Shown here: positions 6,722-12,327 of the stretch, piece after piece | How positions within the stretch are numbered: position 1 is the first letter of the stretch | Layout: every line of letters begins with the position of its first letter | Translations under genes and position numbers: made by a program | Notes under the pieces: model-generated | The model's input: the letters and a program-made list of their open reading frames with translations, nothing else | Told to the model about the DNA's origin: nothing | Database searches by the model: none | Source of the DNA: an uncultured Treponema sp. | GTDB lineage: Bacteria; Spirochaetota; Spirochaetia; Treponematales; Treponemataceae | NCBI GenBank assembly: GCA_946611835.1 | Contig: CAMOEE010000043.1 | Location: forward strand, 1-14,704 | Length of the DNA stretch: 14,704 nt | Reading direction: 5' to 3'

Positions 6722-8896
6722 ATGAAGCATTTATTCCGTAGCTTTTTTATGATTATTCTCACTTTATTTTCTTTGCCTGCGCTTCATGCAAAGAAAATAA
6801 CATTTCCGGTTCATGGTCTTCTGGTCGCAACAAAGGAACCCGTTTCTCTTGATGTCGACTGGGATGAAAAATGGTTCTTTGAGACGGAGACTACAAAATA
6901 TCATCACGGAATAGCACGGATAGCAGCCCTTCTCTCCGAAATCTCATATATTCCTGCCGAAAAGAATACGGAATCCAATGAGCTGATTCAAAGCTACAGG
7001 CTGATGGGTTTTAAGGATGAGGATATTTACTGGAACTACACCCTGGATTACACAAGCCCAACCGAAGGAAACAATCAGGCTGCCTATAGTTTTGCCAGCA
7101 AGGATGTCCAGACAGCAAAGGGAACAAAAAAACTTGTTCTGGTGGTTCTCAGGGGCACACCACTGAGCGCAAACGAGTGGATTTCAAACATTAATGTAAG
7201 CGACAACACTCACAAGGATGTCCTTGTGCACGAAGGTTTTTACAGGACAGTCGAAACAATCCAGAAAGAGCTACTTTATTATCTTATCAAAAATAAAATC
7301 TCACCGGACGAGGCCGTTTTCCTTCTGACGGGGCACAGCCGTGGAGGCGCCCTTGCAAACATTCTGGGAGCAAAGCTTGATGATGAGGGAGTAATCACAG
7401 GAAAGAAGCTTTTCGTCTACACATTCGCCTCTCCTAATGTAAGTCAGGAAGAAAAGACATCAAGCCCAAAATACAACTTCATCTGGAATATCGTGAGTGC
7501 CGAGGACATAGTTCCGTCAGTTCCGCCGAACAGAAACAAGTGGAAATGGAAGAAATTCGGTCAGACAAGGGTGCTGGTCAATTACTGGAACACAGACCAG
7601 AAGACTTTCCTCAATGACTACCTGCCAAGAATGAACGGGTATTATGAGAAACTTCTTCTAAGGGAATATGCCCCCTTCAAAAATGGGCCTTTCATTCACA
7701 TTCAGGTCGCCCGAATCCTCACAACCCTTTACAAGAGCGTAGACAACTACTACAACAATTTTTTCAACCTGCGGTCAATGGCAGAGTCAATATTCTGGAA
7801 GATTTTCCCAGAATATGACGAAGAGGAATTTCCAGATATTTTGCCGGATTCAAAAGAAAGCAAAAAAATACCCTTTATTCTCCGCCTCATACAAAAGAAT
7901 GTTGACTCGAACATCGAGGGCGGTTTTGAGTATGCGATGAAGGCTTTCCTTGACATGCACGCCTGTGAGAGCTACCTTTCCTGGATGCTTGCCCTGGAAG
8001 AAAAGGAAGTTTACTCAACGATGGGAAGCAGTCAGATTTCATTCGACGGAAGCTATGATTGTGCGGTCTACGATGATGACGGAAATCTTCTGGCAAGAAT
8101 ACTTGACGGCTCTATTGAGCTTTACAGCCTCAAAGTCCCTGTGGCAGGAATGCCCTACCCCGACAAGAGCGTGCTCGGTTTTCCCGGAAACCAGAATCTC
8201 ACGGTCGTAATTTATAAAGACAGCCTGATTCCAACGATAATATCTTACCAGATTGAGCATTACGACGCAAAAGGTGAGCTTACTGGAAGCTCTAAAAAAC
8301 AGAATATGTACCCGAGGACAAGGCATGCTATAAGATTCACCGCAGGCTCTGACACACTGGAAGAAGATTCCCTTGTCCTTGAAAAACTAGCAAAAAAAGA
8401 TACAGAAAGCCTTCGAAGACAGTTCGGCCTTATGCAGGACAAAAAATTCAGGATTCAGCCGGAGTTCAGCTATTCCACCGAAAGAATCTTGAGTCTGGGC
8501 TTCAGGCTTGGCTGTCAGGATATTTACGGTGGCATTCTGGCGGACTTTTATACATACAAAACGGCTGAGGCGACCGGCTTCACCACTGAAATCGGGCAGC
8601 AGCACTGTCTTTACGGAAGAATCATGTTCGACAGCGCTCTTCTCAGCCATTTCCTGTGGACTGATGACCAGGACCAGCGGAACAAGTTCTCTTTCGTCCC
8701 GGCAGGAAGATTCTCCCTTGTCATTAAACCGCGCCACAGGATTCAGGCTTTCGTAACCATGATGTTCGATGCCCGCATAAAGGATTTCAACGATGCGGCC
8801 TTCACCTCAGACCTGAGACGGAAGACTTTTTCCCACATCAAACTTGGTGAAAATCTAGGGCTCTACCCCTCAATGCAGTTCGGTATTCGTTTTTAA
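6722..8896 (+). CDS. Secreted class 3 lipase with possible outer-membrane barrel C-terminus
   Basis: The 724-residue protein has a signal peptide (1-24, ending LHA) and an alpha/beta-hydrolase domain of lipase class 3 type at about 55-335. The nucleophile elbow is GHSRGG with Ser206; Asp262 in SAEDIVPSVPP and His326 in GPFIHIQ sit at plausible triad spacing. A middle region (about 340-570) of helices and strands is not recognised. The last ~150 residues, from FRIQPEFSYS near 576, alternate hydrophobic and polar residues in many short strands and finish with SMQFGIRF; a terminal Phe with such alternation is the classic outer-membrane barrel ending. This suggests a surface-tethered or surface-displayed lipase, analogous in layout to patatin-type autotransporters (inference). 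The start at 6722 follows from the signal peptide; the open frame continues upstream to 6629 inside the protease gene, but that extension is basic and non-secretory. It is followed after 11 bp by earP. Confidence 0.85.
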   Translation: MKHLFRSFFMIILTLFSLPALHAKKITFPVHGLLVATKEPVSLDVDWDEKWFFETETTKYHHGIARIAALLSEISYIPAEKNTESNELIQSYRLMGFKDEDIYWNYTLDYTSPTEGNNQAAYSFASKDVQTAKGTKKLVLVVLRGTPLSANEWISNINVSDNTHKDVLVHEGFYRTVETIQKELLYYLIKNKISPDEAVFLLTGHSRGGALANILGAKLDDEGVITGKKLFVYTFASPNVSQEEKTSSPKYNFIWNIVSAEDIVPSVPPNRNKWKWKKFGQTRVLVNYWNTDQKTFLNDYLPRMNGYYEKLLLREYAPFKNGPFIHIQVARILTTLYKSVDNYYNNFFNLRSMAESIFWKIFPEYDEEEFPDILPDSKESKKIPFILRLIQKNVDSNIEGGFEYAMKAFLDMHACESYLSWMLALEEKEVYSTMGSSQISFDGSYDCAVYDDDGNLLARILDGSIELYSLKVPVAGMPYPDKSVLGFPGNQNLTVVIYKDSLIPTIISYQIEHYDAKGELTGSSKKQNMYPRTRHAIRFTAGSDTLEEDSLVLEKLAKKDTESLRRQFGLMQDKKFRIQPEFSYSTERILSLGFRLGCQDIYGGILADFYTYKTAEATGFTTEIGQQHCLYGRIMFDSALLSHFLWTDDQDQRNKFSFVPAGRFSLVIKPRHRIQAFVTMMFDARIKDFNDAAFTSDLRRKTFSHIKLGENLGLYPSMQFGIRF

Positions 8897-8907
8897 GGCA
8901 GGAAAGG

Positions 8908-10173
8908 ATGCTCAATAAAAATAAAATCATGATTCTTTGCAAGGTCGTTGACAATTTCGGCGACATCGGCGTTGTGTACAGGCTGGCCCGTGCCCTGACT
9001 GACCTGCGCCCGGAGCTTGAGCTTACGCTTGTCGTGAGCAATCTCGAAAGTTTTCATGCGATGGCAAAAGAAATAGACCCCCAAAAACAGATCCAGGACT
9101 TTCACTATAAAAATTCGGTCTGGAAGATTCTTGACTGGAATTTGGAAGTTGAAAACGGAAAACTGAAAAGTGAAAAGCCTGACTTCCAGCTTTCATCTTT
9201 CAACTGCCAGCTTATCCTGGAGTGCTTTCAGTGCGGGCGGCCTGACTGGCTTGAGGACATTCTTTTTGCGCCAGATTTCACGGAGATAGTTCAGATTATT
9301 CAGATTGACTATCTGACGGCCGAGAATTACGCCGACGAGTTTCATCTTCTAAAATCAGGCACCCGAAAGAGCAACATCAAGAAGATTTTCTTCATGCCGG
9401 GCTTCACAGAAAAAACAGGAGGACTCATTATTAATGAGGAATGCAGAATGCAGAATGCAGATTTTGGGGCTTCCTGCCTTCGGCAGGCCGGGCTTTCCGA
9501 TGTTCCGCTTACGCTCCATTGCTCCCCTCGCTTCGCTCACTCCGCAACGGCTTCGCCGCATCTCCAATCCCTAGCCCGTGACTTTTCTCTTTTCTTTTTC
9601 GCCTACGAGGATGATTGCGCCGTCCTTGTCAAAGGGATTGCCGATTTTCAGGAAAAAATGCGTGAGAGTGACAAGGACTTCTCGGTCTGCGTTTATCTTG
9701 CTTCGGGAAAATCTTGCGCCCCGTTTGAAGGAAGCTGGAAAAAATTGGGCTCGCCCTTCAAAATTGAAAAACTCCCCTTCATGCAGCAGGAAGAATTCGA
9801 CGAATTCATCACAAGGATGGATTTTCTTTTCGTGCGTGGGGAAGATTCCCTTGCAAGGGCCGCTCTCACAGGTCTTCCTTTTGTCTGGCAGGCTTACAAA
9901 CAGGACGAAAATTATCAGCTGGTAAAAGTAAAGGCCCTCCTTGAGCGGATGAGACCTTACTTTGACGAGGAAGTCTTCAAAGATATCCAGGATTTCTATC
10001 AGAGCTACAATGATTACGAAAATCCGACAAAAGCAGAGCCTCTTACAAAAATGCTCCTGGCAAGCACAAAAAAAGAAAACACGGAGGGTTTCAAGGATTT
10101 TTCTGAAAAACTTATTCAGAACGGAAATCTAGCCCGCCATCTTCTTGATTTTATCGACGCTTTGCAGGCCTAA
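8908..10173 (+). CDS. earP: EF-P arginine rhamnosyltransferase EarP with two inserts
   Basis: EarP transfers rhamnose from dTDP-rhamnose to a specific Arg of elongation factor P, which then relieves ribosome stalling at polyproline. Diagnostic motifs are CKVVDNFGDIGVVYRLAR (11-28, with Asp15 and Asp19 of the active site), IDYLTAEN (133-140, compare EYLSAE), FFMPGFTEKTGGLI (161-174), and FLFVRGEDSLARAALTGLPF (307-326) with Glu312/Asp313 and then VWQAYKQ. The protein has 421 residues against roughly 370-380 usual for the family. The excess matches two insertions: about 79-101, before the conserved LILECFQC strand, and about 175-221, just after TGGLI. Both coincide with repeat-like DNA described separately. 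All catalytic motifs are intact and the frame is open, so the gene may be functional, but folding around the second insert is uncertain. AGGA at 8900-8903 precedes the ATG. It is last in the PEGA-protease-lipase cluster and convergent with the leucine-rich repeat gene, 2 bp away. Confidence 0.93.
   Translation: MLNKNKIMILCKVVDNFGDIGVVYRLARALTDLRPELELTLVVSNLESFHAMAKEIDPQKQIQDFHYKNSVWKILDWNLEVENGKLKSEKPDFQLSSFNCQLILECFQCGRPDWLEDILFAPDFTEIVQIIQIDYLTAENYADEFHLLKSGTRKSNIKKIFFMPGFTEKTGGLIINEECRMQNADFGASCLRQAGLSDVPLTLHCSPRFAHSATASPHLQSLARDFSLFFFAYEDDCAVLVKGIADFQEKMRESDKDFSVCVYLASGKSCAPFEGSWKKLGSPFKIEKLPFMQQEEFDEFITRMDFLFVRGEDSLARAALTGLPFVWQAYKQDENYQLVKVKALLERMRPYFDEEVFKDIQDFYQSYNDYENPTKAEPLTKMLLASTKKENTEGFKDFSEKLIQNGNLARHLLDFIDALQA
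9143..9209 (+). repeat. Imperfect inverted repeat inserted in earP (first element)
   Basis: The arms 9143-9165 and 9187-9209 are reverse complements at 18 of 23 positions, around a 21 bp centre. The left arm is a purine run of TTGAAAAC/GGAAAACTG type and the right arm its pyrimidine partner. It encodes LEVENGKLKSEKPDFQLSSF-type sequence with no counterpart in ordinary EarP. Small palindromes of this purine-arm/pyrimidine-arm kind are common dispersed repeats in several bacterial genomes; copy number here cannot be judged from one window. Confidence 0.6.
9439..9459 (+). repeat. Three tandem copies of the heptamer GAATGCA
   Basis: Three exact head-to-tail copies of GAATGCA, followed by a partial GA. 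The array is 21 bp, a multiple of three, so gain or loss of single copies (7 bp) would shift the earP frame while gain or loss of three would not. This makes it a possible slippage site. Confidence 0.85.
9473..9487 (+). repeat. Perfect 6-bp stem hairpin CCTGCC-TTC-GGCAGG
   Basis: CCTGCC (9473-9478) and GGCAGG (9482-9487) form a perfect GC-rich stem with a TTC loop. The related smaller palindrome CGGC-TTC-GCCG is at 9548-9558. No T-run follows, so it is not a terminator; it lies within coding sequence and belongs to the inserted element. Confidence 0.8.
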
Positions 10174-10175
10174 AT

Positions 10176-10784
10176 CTAATCTTCTTTTATAAGCTCGCAG
10201 TTACGGTAGGGACTTGACGGAAGGGTGAAGCGGAAGGGATTGTCATCGCTTTTGTGAAGGTTCTGTACAGGCTCCTTTTCTCCATTTTTGTTTGCGGCAA
10301 ACCATCCCTTTGTGTCAGCGAATTCCATATTGCTGAGCTTTTCGCAGCCTGAGAATGACAAGGCACCGATTTTTTTGACTGAGGACGGAATCACAACCGA
10401 TTCCAGGTTCGAGCAGTCCTCAAAAGCCCGGGGATTGATTGCGACAAGATTGCCGGGGAAGATAATAGCCGAAAGGTTTTTGTTTGCCCTGAAAGGACTG
10501 TCAATCACACGGGAAAACTCCTGCACGGAAGACAAATCAAGCGACACAAGGACACAGCCCTCGCGTATTATCCTTGAAAGATTATGAACGCTTTTATTGC
10601 CGACCGTGCCTTTTGCCACCACGGAAACCTCGCTTCCGGGCGGGAGCATGGCAAGGGCGCTCTCAAAATCTGACACCTGAACGGAATTGTTGCCGCTGGT
10701 CATTTCGACTGTAGGCACGGCAAATCCATTTTCTTCGATGCCCTCATGTGAAACAATAATCGATAATTTTGTGAACTTCCTCAT
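10176..10784 (-). CDS. Small BspA/TpLRR-type leucine-rich repeat protein
   Basis: The 202-residue protein contains about three to four BspA-type (LRR_5) leucine-rich repeats between roughly 76 and 160; the clearest are NLSAIIFPGNLVAINPRAFE (103-122) and NLESVVIPSSVKKIGALSFS (126-145), followed by GCEKLSNMEF. Such repeats are frequent in treponemes, often in surface adhesins, but no signal peptide or lipobox is visible here: the N-terminus MRKFTKLSIIVSHEGIEENG is short and polar, which suggests a cytoplasmic protein or a non-classical fate. Residues 20-70 have no recognised domain. The start is supported by AAGGAG (10791-10796) and by a strong promoter upstream. It is monocistronic, convergent with earP (2 bp apart) and divergent from the small secreted protein gene. 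Its function is unknown; a protein-protein interaction role is the usual guess for the fold. Confidence 0.8.
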   Translation of the reverse strand: MRKFTKLSIIVSHEGIEENGFAVPTVEMTSGNNSVQVSDFESALAMLPPGSEVSVVAKGTVGNKSVHNLSRIIREGCVLVSLDLSSVQEFSRVIDSPFRANKNLSAIIFPGNLVAINPRAFEDCSNLESVVIPSSVKKIGALSFSGCEKLSNMEFADTKGWFAANKNGEKEPVQNLHKSDDNPFRFTLPSSPYRNCELIKED

Positions 10785-10802
10785 CTCACTCTCCTTGACA
10801 GA

Positions 10803-10830
10803 ATTCTAACATAGATTCTCACATTTTCAA
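10803..10830 (-). promoter_or_regulatory. Sigma-70 promoter of the leucine-rich repeat gene
   Basis: On the minus strand, TTGAAA (10825-10830) and TAGAAT (10803-10808) are separated by 16 bp, with a TGT just before the -10 (extended -10 form). The predicted start leaves a leader of roughly 10-12 nt that still holds the AAGGAG ribosome-binding site at 10791-10796. Confidence 0.6.
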
Positions 10831-10851
10831 GGATTTCTTTTTTTTTCTTCC

Positions 10852-10857
10852 GATAAT
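10852..10857 (+). promoter_or_regulatory. -10-like hexamer GATAAT before the small secreted protein gene
   Basis: GATAAT ends 5 nt before the ATG at 10863 and no Shine-Dalgarno is present. The context (CCGATAAT, then 5-6 nt, then ATG) matches that at the glucosaminidase gene. No convincing -35 is visible; the region just upstream is a pyrimidine/T run (about 10836-10850). Confidence 0.3.
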
Positions 10858-10862
10858 GAATT

Positions 10863-11225
10863 ATGAGCCTGATAAAAAAGCTGTTCTTTATTCCTTTTGT
10901 TTTTATTTTTGCCGCCCCGATTTTTTCTTATGAAAAAGTCAGCGTGATTCTTCCATACAAGACAGGGAGCGAGCTTCACACATCATTTTATTGCTTCAAC
11001 GACCTGAAAGAGGGCAAAGAAATAGCAGAGAAAATCTTTCATGTAAAAAATTTCGATGAACTTGCCCGGGACAAGAGAGAGAGAATGATTCCGGTTCCTC
11101 TCGGAACAAATGTCGGCTACTATGACTGGGCGATTTTCAGCTACGGATACGAGCTGTGGCTCTTCGAGATAAAAAACGGCTTCTTATGGGGCCGGGGAAT
11201 GATGCTGTCAGAGCCACATTACTAG
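10863..11225 (+). CDS. Small secreted protein of unknown function
   Basis: The 120-residue protein is not recognised. It has a clear signal peptide: MSLIKKLFFIPFVFIFAAPI, with likely cleavage after IFS near residue 22. The mature part is about 98 residues, with aromatic-rich strands toward the end (GYYDWAIFSYGYELWLFEIK, 85-104), suggesting a small beta-rich periplasmic domain; there is no lipobox Cys and only one Cys in the mature part, so no internal disulphide. The start rests on the signal peptide; there is no Shine-Dalgarno site. It stands alone, divergent from the leucine-rich repeat gene and convergent with the AEC permease gene, 10 bp away with no visible terminator. Confidence 0.7.
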   Translation: MSLIKKLFFIPFVFIFAAPIFSYEKVSVILPYKTGSELHTSFYCFNDLKEGKEIAEKIFHVKNFDELARDKRERMIPVPLGTNVGYYDWAIFSYGYELWLFEIKNGFLWGRGMMLSEPHY

Positions 11226-11235
11226 GGCACAGGAT

Positions 11236-12240
11236 TTACAGGATTCCCGCCTGAGCAGAGAGAAAAATAATCACAAAAAGGGTGAAGGCTGACGCAAGGG
11301 TGGTCCATACGACAAGCTGCCCCGCAAGCTCCGCATCGCTTCCCATTTCGGCCGTCATCGGAACGGTCGAGACTGCAAGGGGTGTTCCATACAGGGCAAT
11401 CAGGGCAGGGAATTCCAGTGAACCAAAGCCGAATTTGTATGCAGCAGTAAGACAAATAAGAGGACAGAGGATTGTTCTGGCAATGACACCCGCAATGATC
11501 TTGTACTTGAGGCGGGCAACGGCGCTGAAAGTGAAATTTCCGCCAAGGGCAATCAAGGCGACGGGGCTTGCTGACTGGGCGAGCATGGAAATCGTTTTGT
11601 ACACGAAGGGCAGGTTCTGCTTTATGGTGAAATATTTTACCCCGTCCGGGTTTTCAGGAATCACAAATCGTATTAAAAGACAGATGAAACCTGTGGCAAC
11701 TCCAAGAATCAGGGGATTTGTCACAATCTTTTTGAGGACTGAGACAGGACTTATTTTTTTGCCATTTTCGGTCACAAAAAGGGAAAGAGAAAGAATCGCA
11801 AGGACATTGAAAAGAGGAATCGAGACCGAAGAGAGAATTGAAGCTGCGACGACAGGGCCAGAGTCTGAAGAGATGGACATAGCGAGAGAAATACCGATTA
11901 TCGCATAATTTGAGCGGTAAACTCCCTGAAGCATTACGCCCTTTTGTCTGGGCTCTTTGACAAAAAAGACTACGCCGGCAAGGGCAAGCAAAAAAATCAT
12001 GATGATTGAAATAACCGCGAAAAGGCAGATATTCCCATAATTCCTGATTTCTGAAAGATTCCCGACATTGTAAACATTGAAGAAAAGAAGGCAGGGAAGA
12101 CAGCATCTGAAGCAAAGCTTGTTGAGCAGCGGAAAGAATTTTTCATCAAAAAGGCGGATTGTCTTTAAAAAATAACCGACCGCAATCACGAGGACAATCG
12201 GCATTACGGCATTCAAAGTGAAAAAAAGGTTAGAAAGCAA
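11236..12240 (-). CDS. AEC-family (auxin efflux carrier-like) permease
   Basis: The 334-residue inner-membrane protein has about ten hydrophobic helices in two five-helix halves separated by a charged loop near 160-170. Family hallmarks include the first helix NAVMPIVLVIAVGYFLK (10-26), LCFRCCLPCLLFFNVYN (42-58), YRSNYAIIGISLA (108-120, the conserved N-x-x-x-x-G region) and the C-terminal PLAVSTVPMTAEMG (291-304). AEC proteins export or take up small organic acids or other anions (malate permeases such as MleP/MdcF belong here); the substrate cannot be told. The start is TTG at 12240 with GGGGG a few bases upstream; an ATG 12 codons in would cut into the first helix. It is transcribed divergently from the 7TM phosphatase gene across 87 bp and appears monocistronic. 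Confidence 0.9.
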   Translation of the reverse strand: MLSNLFFTLNAVMPIVLVIAVGYFLKTIRLFDEKFFPLLNKLCFRCCLPCLLFFNVYNVGNLSEIRNYGNICLFAVISIIMIFLLALAGVVFFVKEPRQKGVMLQGVYRSNYAIIGISLAMSISSDSGPVVAASILSSVSIPLFNVLAILSLSLFVTENGKKISPVSVLKKIVTNPLILGVATGFICLLIRFVIPENPDGVKYFTIKQNLPFVYKTISMLAQSASPVALIALGGNFTFSAVARLKYKIIAGVIARTILCPLICLTAAYKFGFGSLEFPALIALYGTPLAVSTVPMTAEMGSDAELAGQLVVWTTLASAFTLFVIIFLSAQAGIL

Positions 12241-12308
12241 AGTCTTACCCCCAGTTCAGTAATTATATCTTAAAATAATAAAAAAATTATAGAATTCAGT
12301 GTATTTTA

Positions 12309-12317
12309 TGCTATAAT
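12309..12317 (+). promoter_or_regulatory. Extended -10 promoter TGCTATAAT of the 7TM phosphatase gene
   Basis: A consensus TATAAT (12312-12317) preceded by TG at -15/-14 forms a perfect extended -10, which can work without a good -35; none is seen at 16-18 bp. The hexamer ends only 10 bp before the GTG at 12328, so the leader would be about 3-5 nt. The surrounding spacer (12241-12327) is very AT-rich. Confidence 0.55.
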
Positions 12318-12327
12318 ACTCACGGAA

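Larger units (their letters stand above)
9428..9573 (+). repeat. Composite repeat-like element inserted in earP (second element)
   Basis: About 145 bp lie between the conserved earP segments for TGGLI and FSLFFFAYEDD. The stretch holds a triple heptamer (9439-9459), a perfect hairpin (9473-9487) and several short GC-rich inverted pieces with TTC loops (for example 9548-9558). It encodes Cys/His/Ser-rich sequence (ECRMQNADFGASC, then LTLHCSPRFAHSATASPH) unlike any enzyme core and unlike the neighbouring codons. It reads as an intergenic-type palindromic element that landed in frame. Exact ends are uncertain by about 10 bp and no clear target-site duplication was found. Confidence 0.7.

Noticed and set aside
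9473..9487. Hairpin as a transcription terminator
   Set aside because: No T-run follows and it lies in the middle of a gene; it is better explained as part of the inserted repeat element.
8908..10173. earP as a pseudogene because of its insertions
   Set aside because: The frame is open from ATG to stop and all catalytic motifs on both sides of the inserts are intact; loss of function by misfolding remains possible but is not shown.
11282..11908. 208-codon open frame on the + strand
   Set aside because: It is antisense to the AEC permease gene; its sequence shows no membrane or domain pattern and no ribosome-binding site.
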